DNA of 64,000 nt from Accumulibacter jenkinsii (GTDB taxonomy: Bacteria; Pseudomonadota; Gammaproteobacteria; Burkholderiales; Rhodocyclaceae). The notes beneath the pieces were generated by a model. It saw only the letters and a list, made by a program, of their open reading frames with translations, made no database searches and was not told where the DNA came from. The stretch is taken from positions 124,001 to 188,000 of the forward strand of contig JAZKUF010000002.1 of assembly GCA_036625225.1 (NCBI GenBank). The letters run 5' to 3'. The position numbers and the translations under genes were made by a program. Below, one piece after another: positions 56,656 through 64,000 of the stretch. The first letter of the stretch is position 1, and each line of letters opens with the position of its first letter.

Positions 56656-57990
56656 ATGTCAGCCAAACCGCAAACCCTGATCGTCAGCGACCTTCACCTC
56701 GGCGGTGGCGACGCCGACCCCGGCGACGATCATGTGTACCAGAAGCAGGAACTCGAGCGCTTCGTGCGCCAGCAACTGCTGTCGACGCCCGGTCAGGCGG
56801 GCCAGATCGAGCTCTTTTTCAACGGCGATTTCTTCGAGTTCGCGCAGGTCAGGCAGGGCGCCTACCGCAGCCGCTCGACCGACTACTGGTGTTCCGAGCC
56901 GGAATCGCTGGCGAAGCTCGACGCCATTCTCGCCGGCCACGCCAACAGCTTCGACGCGCTGCGGGACTTTCAGGCGCAGGGCAATCAGGTGACCCTCGCC
57001 GCCGGCAACCACGATGTCGACCTGTACTGGCCCAAGGTACAGCAGCGCCTGCGGCAGCGCATCGGCGCCGGCCTCTGCTTTGAAACCGGCGCCGACTGGG
57101 TCGAGCGACACGACGGTCGCCTGCACATCGGCCACGGCCACGTCGAGGACCCGGCCAATCGCTTCAAGCACTGGTCATCGCCCATTCTCCAGGCGCCGGA
57201 CGGGCCGCGACTGGAGATGTGCGCCGGGACCCTGTTCATGGTCCGCTTCGTCAATGGTCTCGAAGCGCGCTATCCCTTTGCCGACAACCTGCACCCGGTG
57301 CAGAACCTGGCCGGGGTGCTGCTGCGCGAGGACCGGGGAGGCTTCGCCAGCGCCGGCTGGATGCTGCTCAAATTCGCCGCCTGGCACGGCAGGACCCTCG
57401 GCGCGCAGGGCACTACCGAGGTGGGCGCACGCCTGCTGGCGCGTCTGCGTGACGACGACGATTTCACCGATCGCCTGTCCGCGGCCGCAAGTCAAGCGCT
57501 GGCCGAGGACTAGAGCAGCGAGCGCCTGCGCCACGAAATCGTCGGCGAGGAGGCGCTGGCCGATCTGATGATGCGCCTGTTCGGCGCCCTGCCGTCGCCC
57601 GAGTGGCAGGCGCTCTTCGACCTGCCGCCACCGGCGGTGCTCGGCAGCGGCGACAACCGGACACTCGGCACCATCGTTCGCGCGCGCCACTTCGGCAAGG
57701 ACACGCTGCGCGACCTGGCACAGCGCCGGCTCGACGCCTGTCCGGGCGCGCAGGTGATCGTCATGGGTCATACCCATCTGCCCGACGAGCGGACCTTCGA
57801 CAACGGCCGCTATTTCAATCCGGGTTGCTGGACGCGCTACCTCGACCTCGAGCAACACCCTGATCTCAGGCTCAAGGATCTGCAGAACGAGTCCAGCTTC
57901 CCGTACGAACTGAACTATGTTCGTGTCGATGCCGGCGCCGGCGGCGCGCCGCTCGCGGCGCAACTGGAATGCTTCGAGAAGAGCGCGTGA
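56656..57990 (+). pseudogene. Calcineurin-like metallophosphoesterase split by an in-frame amber codon
   Basis: 444 codons in one frame with TAG at 57511-57513. Upstream part (285 residues): metal motifs SDLHLGGGDADPGDD, FFNGDFFEF and AAGNHDVDLYWP. Downstream part (from ~57514): GDNRTLGTIVRARH and the last metal motif VMGHTHLPDERT, then YFNPGCWTRYLDLE. GNHD and GHTH are both needed for the metal centre, so the first piece alone should be inactive. A single C-to-T change in CAG would explain the stop. ATG 56656 has AGGAG at eight bases and follows the CHAT stop by 15 bp, so it belongs to the same operon. Substrate unknown; the family includes nucleotide and UDP-sugar phosphoesterases. Confidence 0.88.
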
Positions 57991-58032
57991 AACGAGGCTG
58001 CCGACACAGGTTCGGGGCGGTTTGCGCACTGG

Positions 58033-58179
58033 TTGATGACCCGAGAGCCCTTCGACACGCCCGCTGCGCGGGCTGCTCAGGGGAACGGACGCTCACCCAT
58101 TGGTGAAACGAAAAAATCCCGTTCGTGCTGAGCCTGTCGAAGCATGAGCGGGATTTTCCCCCGCTAACGGGAGGTTTTC
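58033..58179 (-). repeat. Large REP/MITE-like repeat, right copy of an inverted pair
   Basis: 147 bp, the reverse complement of 48385-48532 with about ten differences. It begins 43 bp after the phosphoesterase stop. Its palindromes could also act as a bidirectional terminator for the operon. The gap 57991-58272 holds no gene. Confidence 0.93.
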
Positions 58180-58272
58180 AGGTTCATGCCTCGGGACAAT
58201 CGGGCGGTTTGGGACCCCGGAACAACGAAGCGGGCGTGCTGCATTCTTCTCGTGCCGCGTCTCTGGCGTCTT

Positions 58273-59817
58273 TTATTTGCCGATCGAAGGCTTCACCGCC
58301 AATGGCCCAATGTACTTGCGCGCAACAACGACATTATCAATATAGAGATGCTGATCTTGCGGCGATTTGGCCACCCCGCCATGGTATACATTGATCCAGA
58401 CGGTCTCGATTCGAAGCTGGTCGACGTTCCTTAGCTTGATTTTTTGACGTTCCATGACCAGGCGCCCATCTACCCAGACCCTCATGATACCGTCGGCTAC
58501 GCCGGGACGATTCAAGCGCACCTGCTGCTCGATGGAATACCAGCGATTGCGCTCAAGAAGTGCCCCAGGCCAGATCCAGGAATCCCCATAAAAGTCTTTC
58601 ATGTCGGCGTGATAGGCGTAGGTCGAGAGCTGGGTCAGCCCTCGAAAAGGATGATCCGACGGAAAAGCACGCAGGAAGGCGCCGCGCAAACTCCATCCCT
58701 TGGTTCCGTCGGAGCGTCTCCCGCCCCAGCCCGCCTCGCCGTAGGTACCCGCCAACCCTGGCAACTTTCCCCCCTCAACGGTAGGATCCCAGTCATCTGC
58801 GAGTCGGAGGTAATACCGGAAGTAAAGTTCGTCGACTTCGCCGCCCAGATCCTTGAGGTACAGTCGTAAATCGGCACCCGAATTATGGCCTTGCTTGATA
58901 AGGACGCGCAGCGCGTTGCCTGTCAGTGGCTCGAAGCGACGTTGCCAATCGTCCTTGACGACTTCGTAGTAACCCGTCGAGGCCTTTGCCCAGCGCGACC
59001 GCCAGTCAGTCCACTCGTCAAATCCGCTGGCAAACACGACCTCGGGGTTGCGCTCGATTCCCTTGTCAGCCGGATAATCTGCCGCCAGCCCATGATGAAC
59101 AGCCGACGCGGGAAACGACGGCGTTGCCATCTCGAATACCCCGAGGCGCATGGGATTCGCCCGCGGAGCAGCAGCGTTGAAAAGGACCAGCTGCGCACGA
59201 ACGAGACGGCGCCCGACGATGCTGGCTGGAAGGTCAAACTGGAGGAGAGAAGCATCCGTTCCGACCACACGCAAGGTCTCTGAACGACCCTGCGGGCGAT
59301 AAGTCGAACAGCTCAGGTGCGTATCGGCCGTGGGCTTGAGCATTTCCCGACCACCGCCGGTGAGTTCCACGATGAGTACGGGCCAGTCGGCAGGACTCCT
59401 GGCCTCACGGCTGTGGAACGTTGCGCTGTTGCCAGTACCGAGTGCACGCACCACAACCCCTCCCCTGCGCGTACCCGTGTCCACCCACTTGCGCACCAAT
59501 CCCGTCACATCCCATTTGGCACCCGTCAGATCAGGTGTAGTCTCCGCATAGGGCTGGTCGCCGAAAAGCTTCCCGCGAGCATCGCGCCAGTCACCGCCAG
59601 GACGTTCCCAGGGCAAAACGCCGCCCAGGTAATCAGCGCAGGTAGTCCCCCTTTCACCTTCATAAAGGGCCCTGCGCCCGGAAAGTTCGTGCGCCCCTGC
59701 TGAACTGGCGTCGACGCTGTCGGCAGAAACAGCGACCCCTGCCGGCACCCACATGAGCCAACAAAGGCATCGGATCAAGGTCTGAACAAATAAGGCAGAA
59801 AGGGAGGTGTATTTCAT
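58273..59817 (-). CDS. Secreted polysaccharide-lyase-like protein (PL14-like) with N-terminal DNRLRE-type domain
   Basis: 514 residues with a signal peptide ending near AGVAVSADS. Residues ~60-230 look like a DNRLRE/carbohydrate-binding-type jelly roll (AKWDVTGLVRKWVDTG, GGREMLKPTADTHLSC, LLQFDLPA). The C-terminal ~270 residues (DELYFRYYLRLADDW, GGKLPGLAGTYG, RNRWYSIEQQVRLN, VWVDGRLVMER, IDNVVVARKYIGPL) resemble polysaccharide-lyase family 14 and related alginate or glucuronan lyases. A role on extracellular polymer of the biofilm is inference. GC is somewhat lower than in the neighbours. It lies just outside the right inverted repeat. Confidence 0.72.
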   Translation of the reverse strand: MKYTSLSALFVQTLIRCLCWLMWVPAGVAVSADSVDASSAGAHELSGRRALYEGERGTTCADYLGGVLPWERPGGDWRDARGKLFGDQPYAETTPDLTGAKWDVTGLVRKWVDTGTRRGGVVVRALGTGNSATFHSREARSPADWPVLIVELTGGGREMLKPTADTHLSCSTYRPQGRSETLRVVGTDASLLQFDLPASIVGRRLVRAQLVLFNAAAPRANPMRLGVFEMATPSFPASAVHHGLAADYPADKGIERNPEVVFASGFDEWTDWRSRWAKASTGYYEVVKDDWQRRFEPLTGNALRVLIKQGHNSGADLRLYLKDLGGEVDELYFRYYLRLADDWDPTVEGGKLPGLAGTYGEAGWGGRRSDGTKGWSLRGAFLRAFPSDHPFRGLTQLSTYAYHADMKDFYGDSWIWPGALLERNRWYSIEQQVRLNRPGVADGIMRVWVDGRLVMERQKIKLRNVDQLRIETVWINVYHGGVAKSPQDQHLYIDNVVVARKYIGPLAVKPSIGK

Positions 59818-59935
59818 TGGGAGGCACCTTGCTCACAAAGTGGACGTCGAAGGGAGGATGCGGGCCGCTCGGCAGCAGCAAGTTCCGGAACAAGTGCGTC
59901 GGCGTCGTCATCCGGGACCAGCGCCGCACCGCTCC

Positions 59936-60307
59936 TCACCCGCCGGGCCGCCGCCGGCCCAAGGCGGCCATCTCCGCTTCGCTGAAAACCCGCGAACGCG
60001 TGTGGAAAGCCTTGCCTTCGGGCCCTTCGAGCGAAAAAGTGCCGCCGTGGCCGTCGATCACGTCGATGATCAGCTGGGTGTGCTGCCAGTATTCGTATTG
60101 CGACTTGCCGATGTAGAAAGGGCAGCCGCCGATCTCGCCGAGGAAGACGTCGCCGGCGCCGATGGTGATCTCTCCGGGCAGGTAGCAGTTGGCGGCGCTG
60201 TTGTCACAGCAACCACCGGACTGGTGGAACAGCAGCGGCCCGTGCTTGTGCTTGAGGGATTCGATCAGCGCGAGCGCCGCTGCCGTGGCAATGACTTTTT
60301 CAACCAT
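59936..60307 (-). CDS. DUF779 family protein
   Basis: 123 residues. HGPLLFHQSGGCCDNSAANCY contains the conserved Cys pair and Asp of DUF779; IGGCPFYIGKSQYEYWQHTQL is equally typical. The family is small, cytoplasmic and almost always encoded beside a group of NAD-dependent aldehyde dehydrogenases, as here (67 bp downstream of the ALDH gene, same strand). Its biochemical role is not known; metal or thiol chemistry is suggested by the Cys/His content. Confidence 0.92.
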   Translation of the reverse strand: MVEKVIATAAALALIESLKHKHGPLLFHQSGGCCDNSAANCYLPGEITIGAGDVFLGEIGGCPFYIGKSQYEYWQHTQLIIDVIDGHGGTFSLEGPEGKAFHTRSRVFSEAEMAALGRRRPGG

Positions 60308-60374
60308 GTCGTTCTCCGTCTGCCGGGGCGGCTGCCCGCCCCGGAGAGTCAGTGGCGCAAAGGCGAGCCGGTGA

Positions 60375-61895
<1,521 letters not shown>

Positions 61896-62635
61896 CTTGT
61901 CTCCTCGTTATGGGTGGTGGATCGATGCCGGCCCTCCGCGGGCAATCCTCTCTCCCCTCAGGAGCCGTGCCAGGACAGCTTATCGACCGCCAGCGATTGA
62001 CGCAAGGCAGGGCCTGTGCAGGGTGCGAACGAAAGTGGTGGACAGCATGCATGCTCCTTCTCCTTCCAGGGAAGCTCGGGCCAGTGACGCATGAGATTGG
62101 ACGGGTCGGGATGGGGATGGGGATGGGGATGGGGATGGGGTCATTGGAGCAGAACTCGTAGCAGCGGGTGTCGCGATATCCGCCGGATGCCGGATGCCGG
62201 GTGACGATCGATTCTGGCATTCGGATGATGTTGCAGAAGAATCCGGGGATGCTGCATCACTCTCGAAGCGACCTCCGATCTCACGAATGTCTGCTTCTGA
62301 CTTTACTGAATGACTGGATGCGACCCGTTGCGGTCATTGAATTTCACCAACCTTGGACGACCGGTGATGGTTCTATTCTGGACATTTGCTTTGCATGGAG
62401 GCGATCTTTGCTCTTCTGGGTAAGCCAACCTAGCCGCCACGCCTGATGAAAGCCCGTGCGCCCCCGCTCTGGGAGATGCAGGGCGCCACCATTGCCGAGG
62501 ACGAAGCGCAGCCCCAACCGGTGCCGGACTGCCAATTCAACCGACGCATTGCTTGGTAGGTGCTGGGGAGCGTGCAGGCACCGAGCGGGCAGAATTCAGA
62601 GGACTTTTCAGGGCCTTCCGGGTCCAAATTCGACA
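61896..62635. other. Non-coding stretch of 740 bp upstream of the aldehyde dehydrogenase gene
   Basis: It carries a hexanucleotide repeat (62108-62137). A 37-codon frame at 62443-62556 (MKARAPPLWEMQGATIAEDE, ending FNRRIAW) may be the debris of a transposase or similar gene. GC falls from about 62300 onward. Nothing else is recognisable. It marks the border between the conserved left block and the lower-GC right end. Confidence 0.5.
62108..62140. repeat. Hexanucleotide tandem repeat
   Basis: GGGATG five times without error plus GGG. Likely length-variable by slippage; not in a gene. Confidence 0.93.
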
Positions 62636-62665
62636 TTGACGCTGCTTGATGAAGGCTCATATACT
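62636..62665 (+). promoter_or_regulatory. Sigma70-type promoter ahead of the dynamin-like gene
   Basis: TTGACG, 18 bp, TATACT: close to consensus. Start near 62672, so the transcript would run through the methylase relic into the GTPase gene with a leader of about 235 nt. Confidence 0.6.
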
Positions 62666-62921
62666 CTCGTCGGTGCCGTTGGATTTCTTATCCTTCCTCA
62701 CCCGCGACGAACTGCGCTACATCCTCGACCCCGCCGACGTCTACGGCGACAACTACCCCTCCGAAACCTTCCGCGTCCTCAAAAACAACGAAACCCGTCG
62801 GTTCGGCGAATACCGCACCCGTCGCCTGGTGCTGGAGGCGTGGGATCGATTGTTTGCCCAGCCCTGGTTCATTTGCACTGTACCCATAGATCAACCCCCA
62901 GGAACCAATGATGAAGAATAA
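62646..62921 (+). pseudogene. C-terminal relic of a type II/IIG restriction-modification methylase
   Basis: An open frame of 91 codons whose middle (about 62697-62853) reads LTRDELRYILDPADVYGDN, FRVLKNNETRRFGEYRTR and RLVLEAWDRL. This is the closing segment of large Eco57I-type or BREX-like N6-adenine methylases, where GEYRT(K/R)RLVLEA ends the protein. The methylase domain itself is absent, so this is a remnant left by deletion or insertion. The last residues overlap the GTPase start. The assignment is by recall of the family C-terminus. Confidence 0.6.
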
Positions 62922-64000
62922 AAGCCCAAAGCAACTTCGCACCGACATCGAGAGAATCCGTAGCAAGACTCAATTGGTGATTGATGTTCTCAGCCGCAAT
63001 ACCGAAGAGCGGATGTGGGGTCTGGGCGACGAGTGCCACCGTACCGCTACTGAGTTGAAGAAAATTCTTGCTGAAAACGTGGTTCCAGCGGAATACAGGG
63101 TTGCAGTCGTTGGGCGTTTCAAAGCAGGAAAATCGGCGTTTGTGAATGAAATGCTCGGTCAGAAACTCGCCGGAGAAAACACCAGTAGAGAAACCGCTGC
63201 CATTACGACTTTCCGCCACGGACCAGCGGTTCGAGCCTACATTCACTTTATCTCGCAGGCTCAGTGGAATAGCCTCAAAGAACTCTACCAAAACGATCCT
63301 CGTGATCCTGACGCTCATCGCGTAGCCAACTGGCGCAAAGTCGGTGATGGAAACGCAACCACCGTTGGGGACGGCATCAAATTCGACCTGGATGCCCTGG
63401 AAAAGGAATTCGTTGCTGATGTCCCATTTGTTCATGAATTTGCATTGGATAACGCTGACCAAAAGACTGGCATCAAAGCCTTTCGAAAAAACCTTGAGCT
63501 CTTCACGAGCAGTACAAAGCCGCATCATTGCTTGGTAGAGCGGATTGAGATTACCGTACCGTCACCGCTTCTCGAGGATGGCGTACTGCTCATCGATACC
63601 CCGGGGCTTGATGATACGGAGCGCTTCAGAGTGGATCTGACCGAGCGGGCCGTCCAGGATGTCGACGCAATCTTGTTCCTGGCGAAAAGTGAAACCGGGT
63701 ACGGGCAATCGGACAAAGACTTCCTGCTATCCCTTCTGCGCAAAGGCACCGTCAAACAGTTCATCTACGTCGCTACTCAGTTTGATCAGACCTACGATCA
63801 ACACGTGAAGAATGCTCGTGCCAACGATGATGATCCGCAGTCAGTTCGAGTGCGCGTCGAGTTCGAGAAAGGCCGGATTCGTCGCGAGATTGCGGAGACC
63901 TTGGACCAGCTTTCTGACAACGATGACTCACCCTCGATGCAACGATACCGAGAGCAGTTGGGTGATATTGAAATTTTGTTTTCCTCTGCCTTTCATCATC
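62908..64000 (+). CDS. Dynamin-like GTPase, 3' end cut off
   Basis: At least 364 residues, open to the window edge; starts MMKNKSPKQLRTDIERI with AGGA six bases upstream. G1 P-loop GRFKAGKSAFVNEML near residue 68, a switch I Thr in TAAITTFRHG, G3 DTPGLDD near 232, and a possible G4 TQFDQTYDQ. A helical start and a long insert between G1 and G3 are typical of bacterial dynamin-family proteins. These act on membranes, and some serve in phage defence. GC (~50%) and codon use differ from the rest of the window, which suggests recent transfer. It lies directly after a restriction-methylase relic. Confidence 0.85.
   Translation, partial: MMKNKSPKQLRTDIERIRSKTQLVIDVLSRNTEERMWGLGDECHRTATELKKILAENVVPAEYRVAVVGRFKAGKSAFVNEMLGQKLAGENTSRETAAITTFRHGPAVRAYIHFISQAQWNSLKELYQNDPRDPDAHRVANWRKVGDGNATTVGDGIKFDLDALEKEFVADVPFVHEFALDNADQKTGIKAFRKNLELFTSSTKPHHCLVERIEITVPSPLLEDGVLLIDTPGLDDTERFRVDLTERAVQDVDAILFLAKSETGYGQSDKDFLLSLLRKGTVKQFIYVATQFDQTYDQHVKNARANDDDPQSVRVRVEFEKGRIRREIAETLDQLSDNDDSPSMQRYREQLGDIEILFSSAFHH

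Noticed and set aside
62443..62556. 37-codon frame MKARAPPLWE...
   Set aside because: Too short to assign; possibly debris of a mobile element but no family could be named.

Overview
The window is a contig piece from 'Candidatus Accumulibacter' (Betaproteobacteria, Rhodocyclales). The call rests on the 16S rRNA gene: the target sites I remember for all three classical polyphosphate-accumulating-organism FISH probes (PAO462, PAO651, PAO846) match at about 6935, 6751 and 6547. High GC, the betaproteobacterial tig-clpP-clpX-lon-ppiD block and a nitrate-assimilation operon agree. Both ends are cut: a sirtuin gene on the left and a dynamin-like GTPase gene on the right.

Layout. 1-2.0 kb: sirtuin, alpha/beta hydrolase, msrA. 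2.2-7.8 kb: a complete rRNA operon on the minus strand, ordered promoter, tRNA-fMet, boxA, 16S, tRNA-Ile, tRNA-Ala, boxA, 23S, 5S, terminator. 7.9-19.3 kb: protein quality control, with groESL (sigma32-type promoter plus CIRCE) and tig-clpP-clpX-lon-ppiD, and tRNA-Val and tRNA-Asp where hupB is usually found. 19.4-24.7 kb: a three-gene type I secretion operon and a cyclic-nucleotide-binding protein. 24.8-30.8 kb: tRNA-Asn, a GntR/FadR regulator, smpB, ratA-ratB, a DUF4124 gene and guaB-guaA. 31-38.6 kb: mixed metabolic genes (SDR, DODA-type dioxygenase, glutathione reductase, peroxiredoxin, DUF1993, amidase) and a DUF4062-FGE protein. 38.6-48.3 kb: nasT-nrtABD-nirBD-nasA, with sigma54-type promoters, an ANTAR-type leader and a moaA relic at the 3' end.

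48.4-58.2 kb is the most unusual region. It is a cassette bounded by two nearly identical ~148-bp inverted repeats. A NACHT NTPase with a C-terminal FGE/C-type-lectin-fold domain lies on the minus strand. Divergent from it runs an operon of a caspase-like protease, a CHAT-type protease and a metallophosphoesterase. An IS1634-family element has entered the 3' end of the caspase gene, and an amber codon splits the phosphoesterase. The architecture resembles bacterial NLR-like (STAND) conflict systems with two different clan-CD proteases. The C-terminal segment of the NACHT-FGE protein looks like a diversity-generating-retroelement target, although no reverse transcriptase is present in the window.

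58.2-64 kb: a secreted polysaccharide-lyase-like protein, DUF779 plus aldehyde dehydrogenase, a repeat-containing non-coding stretch, a restriction-methylase C-terminal relic, and a lower-GC dynamin-like GTPase that runs off the end.
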